Shown: in pieces, positions 9,558-16,354 of the stretch
How the letters are laid out: each line of letters opens with the position of its first letter
Numbering within the stretch: position 1 is the stretch's first letter
Made by a program: the position numbers and the translations under genes
Notes under the pieces: model-generated
What the model saw: only the letters and a program-made list of their open reading frames with translations
What the model was told of the DNA's origin: nothing
Database searches by the model: none
Assembly: GCA_020636325.1 (NCBI GenBank)
Contig: JACJYC010000018.1
Span: 102,321 to 166,320, forward strand
Source of the DNA: Lewinellaceae bacterium
Lineage (GTDB): Bacteria > Bacteroidota > Bacteroidia > Chitinophagales > Saprospiraceae
Length of the DNA: 64,000 nt
Direction of reading: 5' to 3'

Positions 9558-9899
9558 CTATTTCATTTCTTCTACAATCGATTCAATCTCCGGAAGCAGG
9601 TTGGGGATGTCTTTAGTCGCCGTTTCCCACACCGTATCGAGGTCAACATCAAAATAGTCGTGAATCAACTTATCCCGCATTCCGGCAATAGCCCGCCAAG
9701 GTATTTGATCGTATTTTTCACGCAATTCCTGGCTCAAACGCTTGGTGGCTTCACCTGCAACCTCAATCTTCCGAATAATCGCGTCCTGTTTTTCTTCATC
9801 GGCCAAAAATGCCTCATAGTCTGCATCCTCCAGGTATTCGACTACCTTTGAAAAGCTCTTGAGAATGTGGTCAAGGTATATCCGGTCGTCCTTTTTCAT
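9558..9899 (-). CDS. hepT: HepT-like ribonuclease toxin (DUF86)
   Basis: A 113-residue helical protein with the HEPN-type RX4HXY motif: Arg75, His80 and Tyr82 in MRDKLIHDYF. In characterised MntA-HepT modules these residues form the RNase site, and the tyrosine is modified with AMP by MntA to silence the toxin. The gene overlaps the end of mntA by 4 bp (ATGA), so the two are translationally coupled. The pair is visibly more AT-rich than its neighbours, which suggests transfer. Confidence 0.85.
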   Translation of the reverse strand: MKKDDRIYLDHILKSFSKVVEYLEDADYEAFLADEEKQDAIIRKIEVAGEATKRLSQELREKYDQIPWRAIAGMRDKLIHDYFDVDLDTVWETATKDIPNLLPEIESIVEEMK

Positions 9900-10180
9900 T
9901 CGTAGATAGTGATCAGATCCTTTTCAATATATTTTCTCAGGCGAGGATTTTTCAGACTGTTTTCTGTCACTAGATCAATAGGAATTTCCAATTTGTCTGA
10001 TAGTTCTTGCTCAATCTGAACCAGTTTAAGAAGACTAACACGATCTTTGAATTTGATGAGGATGTCCAAGTCACTGCCTTTTTTGTTTTCGCCTCTGGCA
10101 AATGAACCAAAGACACCGATCCTAACAGGATGGTAGGGGAGGAGATATTGCAATAGCTTAGTTTGAAGTTCTTCATCCAT
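9896..10180 (-). CDS. mntA: MntA-like nucleotidyltransferase antitoxin
   Basis: A 94-residue minimal nucleotidyltransferase. The signature GSX10DXD is complete: Gly25-Ser26 and Asp37/Asp39 in GSFARGENKKGSDLD. MntA-type enzymes transfer AMP to the HepT toxin. I use ATG 10180; an in-frame TTG at 10204 would add eight residues without adding conserved sequence. Gene order (antitoxin first, 4-bp overlap) is the usual one. Base composition is lower in GC than the surrounding genes. Confidence 0.85.
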   Translation of the reverse strand: MDEELQTKLLQYLLPYHPVRIGVFGSFARGENKKGSDLDILIKFKDRVSLLKLVQIEQELSDKLEIPIDLVTENSLKNPRLRKYIEKDLITIYE

Positions 10181-10591
10181 AGTCTGCTGAAATTCGTTCA
10201 GCAAAAATAACGGTTTTTAGTCAATTTTCGTTTCTTCTCTCTGTTGTCGAGAACTACCCCATTCCCCCAACCCAAACTATCCCAAAACCTTCATTGCAAA
10301 TGGTCCTATAGTCATTATTACCCGATTCTATATAGTCGCTATTGCGCCTAAACCCCTATTCAATACACCGCCCCTGCCTCCACATGATTGGTTTCACATG
10401 AAAACAGGGGCGGTAAATTGGAGGTGTAATTATTGTTTACCCGGCAGGTGAATTAAGGATCAAAGTCTGGTAACCGTTCATATACCCCTAAGCCGCATCC
10501 ATCCCCGGATTTCCGCAATAGCGTAAGACGCCAGGTCCTTATCTCCCGGTTTCCCTATTTTGCAATCGAAAATCACCAAACTTCGACTGCT
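10181..10591. other. 411-bp intergenic region, AT-richer, with a hairpin
   Basis: No plausible coding sequence was seen. The left half is AT-rich like the toxin-antitoxin pair. A perfect 10-bp inverted repeat lies at 10367-10376 and 10405-10414. The stretch before 10592 should hold the promoter of the S41 peptidase gene; the only resemblance to the -7 consensus is TATTTTG near 10555, one base short of TAnnTTTG. Confidence 0.5.
10367..10414. repeat. 10-bp perfect inverted repeat, 28-nt loop
   Basis: The arms ACCGCCCCTG (10367-10376) and CAGGGGCGGT (10405-10414) are perfectly complementary. No T-run follows on either side, so this is not a classical terminator. It could be a regulatory hairpin ahead of the S41 peptidase gene or the remains of a small mobile element. 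Confidence 0.4.
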
Positions 10592-12064
10592 ATGCATTTG
10601 GGAAAATACCAGCTTGTATTGCTCCTTTTCTGTAGTTGCACCGGGCTCCACGCCCAGGTATTCCAGAATCTCAATATGGAGGGGCTTTGTACGGATTCCA
10701 TCACCGGGTTATGCCATTGGCAAAAATCCTGGGGCGGAGCCAGGACCATCCGGCAGGATGAAACGGCAACCGGTAACCGGGCGATGCTCATCGAAACCAG
10801 GAACGGAGGCGTCGGATTTGCAGAACAGGCTGCGCTGATTACAGGCAAACGGGAGATGAAGATCCTGACCTTTTCCGGCCGAATCCGTACCGAAGGCGCG
10901 ACCGGGAAAGGCGCCGGCCTCAACATCGGCATTTACGACAAGGAGGACCGGCTGCTGTTCAACAGGGATATGGGCTACGGATCGTTCAGTTGGATCAGCG
11001 GCAATACGGACTGGACAACCTGCACCCTGTCGGCGATCTGTGCGCCGGAAGCGGCAAAAATCAAAATCGGCGCCATCCTGTACGGCAGCGGCAAGGCCTG
11101 GTTCGATGATTTCGAGGTTGCGCTAGTGCCTGTTCGCGGCCGGAAACCCAGCCGGTTGGCGAAAACCTACCTTTCCGGCGTGATAGATACGCTCTCCACC
11201 CATTCCCTGCGCAAGGATTCCGTCAATTTCAGATCCCTGAAAAAACAGGCCCTGAAAATAGCGGGGCCCGCCCGTAACCCGGCTGATTGCCACCTGGCCG
11301 TTACCTACCTTCTTGCTGAGCTCCACGACCACCATTCCTTTTTCATGACGCCGGAAGAGGTAAAGAGCTGGGAAGGCAACGGCGAATCCAATCCAGCCGA
11401 TCTGGTGTATCCGAAGTCGGAGATCATCGCGGATTGCGGGTACATTTGGGTCCCCTATTTCCACGGCGGCGACCCGAAACGGATCCTGGCGTACGCAGAC
11501 AGCCTGCAGCATATCCTCCGAAACCTGGACAAATCGAACATCAAGGGCTGGATTGTCGACCTGCGCGACAATACCGGCGGCAACATGGGCCCCATGATCG
11601 CCGGGCTCGGACCGTTGTTCACAGGAGAAAAACTGGGTTGTCTTTTTGATGTGAACGGCGGTTCGGAATGCTGGACTTATAAAGACGACGCTTTTGGCTG
11701 GGATGGCCGCCGCGAGATCACCCCGACCCACCCGGTCACCTTGCCCCATGCCCGCCCCATCGCCGTGCTGATCAGCAACCAGACCGGCAGTTCCGGGGAG
11801 ATCGTCGCCATATCCTTCGTCGGGAACGGGAAAACCCGCTTGTTCGGGCAACCCACCTGGGGGCTGACCACCGGCAACGGCAATTTTGACCTGCCGGACG
11901 GCGCCCGCATGATGCTGGCCTCCACCATCATGGCCGACCGGAATGGAAAGCGCTTTTTCGGGCCGGTTCCGCCGGATATGCCTGTTACTCCGGGCAACAT
12001 AGATGGAAAGGACCCGGTCATGCAGGCGGCGCTCAACTGGGTCAGCCGGTTTGAAAAGGATTAA
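10592..12064 (+). CDS. S41 family peptidase
   Basis: A 490-residue exported protein. Residues 1-22 form a signal peptide (VLLLFCSCTGLHAQ), possibly a lipoprotein signal with Cys14 or Cys16. Residues about 25-180 are a beta-rich accessory domain resembling a carbohydrate-binding fold (GKAWFDDFEVAL). The S41 tail-specific protease domain covers about 185-485, with WIVDLRDNTGG (320-330) and the nucleophile region NQTGSSGE around Ser400/401. The C-terminus is clearly related to the truncated protein at 2-259. Family knowledge predicts serine endopeptidase activity on C-terminal tails; the target is unknown. Monocistronic by spacing. Confidence 0.85.
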   Translation: MHLGKYQLVLLLFCSCTGLHAQVFQNLNMEGLCTDSITGLCHWQKSWGGARTIRQDETATGNRAMLIETRNGGVGFAEQAALITGKREMKILTFSGRIRTEGATGKGAGLNIGIYDKEDRLLFNRDMGYGSFSWISGNTDWTTCTLSAICAPEAAKIKIGAILYGSGKAWFDDFEVALVPVRGRKPSRLAKTYLSGVIDTLSTHSLRKDSVNFRSLKKQALKIAGPARNPADCHLAVTYLLAELHDHHSFFMTPEEVKSWEGNGESNPADLVYPKSEIIADCGYIWVPYFHGGDPKRILAYADSLQHILRNLDKSNIKGWIVDLRDNTGGNMGPMIAGLGPLFTGEKLGCLFDVNGGSECWTYKDDAFGWDGRREITPTHPVTLPHARPIAVLISNQTGSSGEIVAISFVGNGKTRLFGQPTWGLTTGNGNFDLPDGARMMLASTIMADRNGKRFFGPVPPDMPVTPGNIDGKDPVMQAALNWVSRFEKD

Positions 12065-12318
12065 TGGCCAAAAACAGGATTAGCGTAAAAATATGCGATG
12101 CCGGGCAGAAAGTACTCCGGAAGTGCTATCTTCATGCCGAAAATTTGCCCGGATTCTCTTGCACAGGATCAGCGAAAACGCCCCGCAGCCGGTTATCTGG
12201 TTGTCATTCGGCGCAGACGCTAAACACGCCGGCCTGACCTGCGAATTGAAGGGCGAAGCCATCTGCCGGAATTAAGGAAAGATGGCCGGCACTAACTGCA
12301 AAACTTAATAACACAGAA

Positions 12319-13173
12319 ATGCTCAAATCTGTCATCGCCCTGTTCCTGACCGGGATCGCGATTTGCGGGTACGGTCAATCCAAGCCCGCCTATGTCTTAT
12401 ACAACAGCGAAGGGAAAAAGGTATCCTATAAAAAAATGATCAAGACGCTCGAGCGGAGCGATATCATCCTGTTTGGAGAATACCACAACAACCCCATTTC
12501 CCACTGGCTGCAATACGAGGTAACCAACGACCTGAGCAAGGTGCGCCCGCTGACCCTCGGCGCTGAAATGATCGAACGGGACAACCAGGATGAACTGGAA
12601 CAATACCTGAGCGGCCAGATCACCGCAAAAGGCCTGGATACGACGGCCCGGCTCTGGCCCAACTACGATACCGACTACGCTCCGCTGGTGGATTTTGCCA
12701 AAACCAACAAGATACCGTTCATCGGCACCAATATCCCGCGGCGGTATGCTTCACTGGTGCACCGCGGCGGGTTCGAAGCCCTGGACACCCTGTCGGACGA
12801 GGAAAAATCGTGGATCGCACCCTTGCCCATCGCATTCGACCCCGAACTGCCCACCTACAAGGACATCCTCAAGATGATGGGCGACCACGGAAGCCCCAGG
12901 CTCGTGATGGCCCAGGCGATCAAAGATGCAACGATGGCCCACTTTATCCTGGCCAACTACCGGCAAGGCAACCTTTTCATCCACTACAACGGCTCATTCC
13001 ACTCCGACTATCACGAAGGCATCGGCTGGTACCTGAAGCAGCAAAATCCGGCGCTCGCGTGCAGCACGGTCACGACGGTTTCTCAGGAAGATACCGGCAA
13101 ATTGTCGGATGAAAACAAGGGAAAAGCCGATTTCATCATCTGCGTGGACGAAAACATGACCACAACTTACTGA
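12319..13173 (+). CDS. ChaN-family haem-binding (DUF399) protein
   Basis: A 284-residue exported protein with a signal peptide (MLKSVIALFLTGIAICGYGQ). The conserved block ILFGEYHNNPISHWLQ (about 50-66), the later EM.ERDNQ and the histidine-rich FIHYNGSFHSDYHEGIGWYL are typical of the ChaN family, whose Campylobacter member binds haem and supports iron uptake. There is no obvious lipobox cysteine, so it may be periplasmic rather than a lipoprotein. It lies 11 bp upstream of the phosphopantetheinyl transferase gene and is probably cotranscribed with it. A role in haem handling near a large cytochrome locus is suggestive but unproven. Confidence 0.78.
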   Translation: MLKSVIALFLTGIAICGYGQSKPAYVLYNSEGKKVSYKKMIKTLERSDIILFGEYHNNPISHWLQYEVTNDLSKVRPLTLGAEMIERDNQDELEQYLSGQITAKGLDTTARLWPNYDTDYAPLVDFAKTNKIPFIGTNIPRRYASLVHRGGFEALDTLSDEEKSWIAPLPIAFDPELPTYKDILKMMGDHGSPRLVMAQAIKDATMAHFILANYRQGNLFIHYNGSFHSDYHEGIGWYLKQQNPALACSTVTTVSQEDTGKLSDENKGKADFIICVDENMTTTY

Positions 13174-13184
13174 CCATACCAGCC

Positions 13185-13853
13185 ATGACGGAAGACCATC
13201 GATCCATATACGTTTTTTTTGGTCCTATCCCCGCCGATCTTCAACCGGATCGCATCGAACTGTTATCACAATCGCTCTCCGGGGACGAGCAGCTCAGGCT
13301 GGGCTTTATGACGCGGCTCAAACCCAAGCTCCATTTCCTGTTCGGACGGCTGCTGTTGCGCAAAGCCTTCAATCAACTGGGGTTTGATGCCTTTCCCGAC
13401 CTGTCCTTTTCGGAAAGCGGAAAACCCTATTTGTCCGATCACCCCGATTTTGGGGTCAGTCTCAGCCATTCCGGGCATCTGGTGGCCTGCGCGCTGGGCG
13501 CCGGTGTGCAGACCGGCATAGACGTCCAGGAGCAGGCTGAACCCGACCTGGAAAGCTACCAGTCGTCCTTCTCTGCCGCTGAATGGGATCAAATACAGCA
13601 AGATCATTCGCCCCAACAGGCATTCTACAGGCTTTGGGCGCGCAAGGAAGCCGTTGCAAAAGCCGACGGCGCCGGGCTGGGCATCGACTTTGAGTCGCTG
13701 GCGGTGCTGGCCTCCCCGGTAAACCACGACGACAACACCTGGGCCTGGACCGATCTGGATCTGCCGGCGGGATATTGCGGAGCAGTCGCATGGAATGCCC
13801 TCAGCAACGACCGGGCATTGGTATGCGAGGCCGTGGTTTTAGGGGAAGAATGA
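13185..13853 (+). CDS. 4'-phosphopantetheinyl transferase (Sfp type)
   Basis: A 222-residue cytoplasmic enzyme that attaches the phosphopantetheine arm of CoA to carrier proteins. Family motifs are present in order: FSESGKPYL (about 75-83), SLSHSG (92-97), GIDVQ with the Mg-binding Asp113 (111-115) and RLWARKEAVAKADGAGL (149-165) with the W..KEA signature. Length is normal for Sfp/HetI-type enzymes. No fatty-acid or polyketide genes lie nearby, so the partner carrier protein must be elsewhere. Confidence 0.9.
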   Translation: MTEDHRSIYVFFGPIPADLQPDRIELLSQSLSGDEQLRLGFMTRLKPKLHFLFGRLLLRKAFNQLGFDAFPDLSFSESGKPYLSDHPDFGVSLSHSGHLVACALGAGVQTGIDVQEQAEPDLESYQSSFSAAEWDQIQQDHSPQQAFYRLWARKEAVAKADGAGLGIDFESLAVLASPVNHDDNTWAWTDLDLPAGYCGAVAWNALSNDRALVCEAVVLGEE

Positions 13854-14001
13854 CCTGTATTTATGCCGGTTGAAATTAAAAAAAATACATTCTTTTTTTT
13901 ATCCCGCTCCGGAGAACGGCCGTTTTCAGCAAGGGAAAGGGCCGATTTCGAACATTTCCTTTTATTTAAATTTAGATTTGTTATAAATTATAGTTTGCCT
14001 T

Positions 14002-14032
14002 TTTGAATTTCAGTTCAATGTACTTAAATTTG
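14002..14032 (+). promoter_or_regulatory. promoter of the multihaem electron-transfer operon
   Basis: TTTG (14002-14005), a 19-bp spacer and TAAATTTG (14025-14032) match the Bacteroidota -33/-7 consensus TTTG-N19-TAnnTTTG exactly. The predicted start of transcription is near 14039, about 17 bp before the ATG at 14056. The 130 bp around it are strongly AT-rich compared with the flanking genes. A second TAGATTTG lies about 55 bp further upstream. Confidence 0.6.
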
Positions 14033-14055
14033 GTAGTGTCAAACACGCGCTGAAA

Positions 14056-14925
14056 ATGTCCCAAAACGCCCACCGAATCTATGTATTCACACTGGTCGGT
14101 ATTGTTGTGGTGATCACAATTTACCTTTTTTACCAGGGCGTTTCTTATTACAGTACGAGTTTAGAAGAGCGGTTTTACCATGCCGACCATGCAATGCTCA
14201 AGCCCAGCGGGGTCATGGGTCATGGATTGGGAATCATCGGTACTTTGCTCATTCTGATCGGTGTTTTTGGGTACATCGCACGCAAGCGATACGGGTTTCT
14301 GGCCAGATTCGGCAGATTGAAATACTGGCTTGAATTCCATATTTTTTTGTGCACGTTGGGGCCGATCATGATCCTGTTTCATACGGCATTCAAATTCGGC
14401 GGGATCGTTTCGGTCAGTTTCTGGAGTATGGTAGCGGTGGTCGCCAGCGGGGTGATCGGCCGGTTCATTTACATCCAGATCCCGAGGACCATCGAAGGGC
14501 GGGAATTAAGCCTGGCCGAGGTCAAGGGAATGAAAATCAATATTGAATCCATCCTTAAAAACTCCTATACGCTCGACGAATCGAGCTACACGGCTATCCT
14601 GGAGTCTACACAATTGCCGGCTCGCACCGGGGAAGGCAGCTTGATGTCCGGGGTAATCAACAAGTACTTTGAAGATCAGCGAACCGTCAGCAGGTTGAAA
14701 CGCAGTCTGCGGGAAAACCGGCTTCCGGAACCGGACATCCGCAAGGTGTCCAAACTGATCAGGAACGAGCTTTCGCTCAACAACCGGATCGAGCGATTGC
14801 AGTCCATGCAAAACCTGTTTAAGTATTGGCACGTAGCCCATTTGCCGTTTGCCCTCATTATGTTGGTATTTCTGGTGATCCATGTGGCTGTGGTGCTGAC
14901 CTTCGGTTTCAAGTGGATCTTTTAA
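14056..14925 (+). CDS. cytochrome b-like multi-pass membrane protein
   Basis: A 289-residue inner-membrane protein with about five hydrophobic helices (roughly 8-30, 55-75, 95-115, 118-140 and 262-285) and a soluble loop at 145-255. Histidines sit in or at the ends of helices: His56 (GHGLG), His95 (EFHIFL), His109 (FHTAF), His259/His262 (YWHVAHLPF) and His276 (VIHVAVV). This pattern suggests two b-type haems, as in ferric-reductase-like or cytochrome b561-like proteins. It is the first gene of a six-gene operon, 12 bp before the ferredoxin-flavin gene. I infer that it passes electrons between that protein and the periplasmic cytochromes. The exact family is not certain. Confidence 0.65.
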   Translation: MSQNAHRIYVFTLVGIVVVITIYLFYQGVSYYSTSLEERFYHADHAMLKPSGVMGHGLGIIGTLLILIGVFGYIARKRYGFLARFGRLKYWLEFHIFLCTLGPIMILFHTAFKFGGIVSVSFWSMVAVVASGVIGRFIYIQIPRTIEGRELSLAEVKGMKINIESILKNSYTLDESSYTAILESTQLPARTGEGSLMSGVINKYFEDQRTVSRLKRSLRENRLPEPDIRKVSKLIRNELSLNNRIERLQSMQNLFKYWHVAHLPFALIMLVFLVIHVAVVLTFGFKWIF

Positions 14926-14937
14926 TGTAGGAGTAAA

Positions 14938-16263
14938 ATGTTAGCAGAGCAAACTGTTATTTATGCAGTTGCTTTCCTGTTCTGTGCCGCTATTATCTAT
15001 GCTTACCTGCGCAAGCTGAAAAAAGCTTCGCAAAAGGTGGAAGCCAAGATAGAGGTGGCCCGGCAGGAAGGGCTGCACGAGCCGGTATCCTTGCATCCGG
15101 TGATCGACCTGAGTACCTGCATCTCCAGCGGGGCCTGCGTGGCCGCCTGCCCGGAGAAGGATATTCTGGGCATCGTCGACGGCAAGGCGACCCTCATCAA
15201 TGCGTCGAGTTGCATCGGGCACGGCGCGTGTTTTCACGCCTGCCCGGTGGAGGCCATTACGCTGGTCATCGGTACGGAAAAACGCGGGGTTGAACTGCCG
15301 CATGTGAGCCAGAGCTATGAGTCCAACGTGCCCGGGATCTATATTGCGGGTGAGTTGGGCGGCATGGGATTGATCAAGAACAGTGTTGAACAAGGGGCTG
15401 CGGCTGTGGAGAATCTGGTCAGCAAGATGACCCACAAAGGCGGCGCTGCGTACGATCTGATCATCGTCGGCGCCGGACCGGCAGGCATTTCGGCTTCTCT
15501 CACGGCAAAGAAACACAACCTTAAGTTCCTGACCCTGGAGCAGGACACCCTCGGCGGCACGGTCTATACTTTCCCGCGTTCCAAGGTGGTGATGACCGCT
15601 CCGATGGACCTGCCCCAGTACGGAAAGGTGAAGCTGTTCGATACCAGCAAATCCGAACTGCTGGAATTATGGCACGAAGCCCTTTCCAGAAACAGCATTC
15701 TGATCCGGGAAAAAACAAAAGTGGATTCCATTACCATGGATGGCGACCGCTTCAGGGTTCAAACCCTTTACGGAGAAGCATTTGAAGCTGAAAATATCCT
15801 GTTGGCCATCGGCCGGCGCGGTACGCCGCGAAAGCTGGATATTCCCGGCGAAGAATCGGAAAAGGTCGCCTACCGGTTGCTCGAACCCGAACAGATCTCC
15901 GGTAAGGCAATCGTCGTTGTGGGCGGCGGAGATTCCGCTATCGAAGCGGCGCTTGCCCTTGCCGCGCAAAACAAGGTAACCCTTTCTTACCGCGGAGAGG
16001 CGTTCAACCGGATCAAGCCCAAAAACCGCGAGAAAATCCAGGCCGCTATAGAGGAAGACCTCCTAAAGGTCGAATTCAAAAGCAACCTGATCCGAATAGA
16101 AAAACACCAGGTAATCATGAAATTGGCGGATGGCCGTGAAATCGCCCTCCCCAACGACCAGGTCTACATCTTTGCCGGGGGTGAACTGCCGACCCAGTTC
16201 CTGCAGAAGGCCGGGGTCAGGATCACCAAACGGTTCGGGTATACGATGAAGAAGCATAGGTGA
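14938..16263 (+). CDS. ferredoxin-like / thioredoxin-reductase-like flavoprotein, membrane-anchored
   Basis: A 441-residue protein. Residues 6-23 form an N-terminal membrane anchor. Residues 55-110 are a two-motif ferredoxin domain (Cys61, 67, 71 and Cys92, 98, 102) in which the usual second cysteine of each motif is replaced, by Ser64 and His95. A segment PGIYIAGELGGMGLIKN (132-148) resembles the closing strand of flavin oxidoreductases. The FAD and NAD(P) Rossmann motifs follow: DLIIVGAGPAGIS (173-185) and IVVVGGGDSAIEAA (about 322-335). The CxxC redox pair of thioredoxin reductase is absent, so it should move electrons rather than reduce disulfides. A ribosome binding site (GGAG) lies seven bases before ATG 14938. 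Confidence 0.75.
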   Translation: MLAEQTVIYAVAFLFCAAIIYAYLRKLKKASQKVEAKIEVARQEGLHEPVSLHPVIDLSTCISSGACVAACPEKDILGIVDGKATLINASSCIGHGACFHACPVEAITLVIGTEKRGVELPHVSQSYESNVPGIYIAGELGGMGLIKNSVEQGAAAVENLVSKMTHKGGAAYDLIIVGAGPAGISASLTAKKHNLKFLTLEQDTLGGTVYTFPRSKVVMTAPMDLPQYGKVKLFDTSKSELLELWHEALSRNSILIREKTKVDSITMDGDRFRVQTLYGEAFEAENILLAIGRRGTPRKLDIPGEESEKVAYRLLEPEQISGKAIVVVGGGDSAIEAALALAAQNKVTLSYRGEAFNRIKPKNREKIQAAIEEDLLKVEFKSNLIRIEKHQVIMKLADGREIALPNDQVYIFAGGELPTQFLQKAGVRITKRFGYTMKKHR

Positions 16264-16294
16264 AGACGATCTGTTGATCTGTTGATTTGAGTAT

Positions 16295-16322
16295 CTGTTG
16301 ATTTGAATCAACAAATCAACAG
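16295..16322. repeat. 11-bp perfect inverted repeat between operon genes
   Basis: CTGTTGATTTG (16295-16305) and CAAATCAACAG (16312-16322) are perfect reverse complements with a 6-nt loop, preceded by two partial copies of CTGTTGAT at 16270-16290. No T-run follows. It lies between the flavoprotein stop and the TTG start of the 23-haem cytochrome, so it could attenuate or stabilise the mRNA at that junction. Confidence 0.55.
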
Positions 16323-16354
16323 AGCAACAAACAAAAATTAACAACTATCCGGGC

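Noticed and set aside
12093..12275. 60-codon frames on both strands between the S41 peptidase and ChaN genes
   Set aside because: They overlap each other almost completely, lack conserved patterns and have a Cys/Arg-rich composition; probably chance.
14938..16263. Assignment as a true thioredoxin reductase
   Set aside because: The redox CxxC pair between the FAD and NAD domains is missing, and a ferredoxin domain is fused at the N-terminus.
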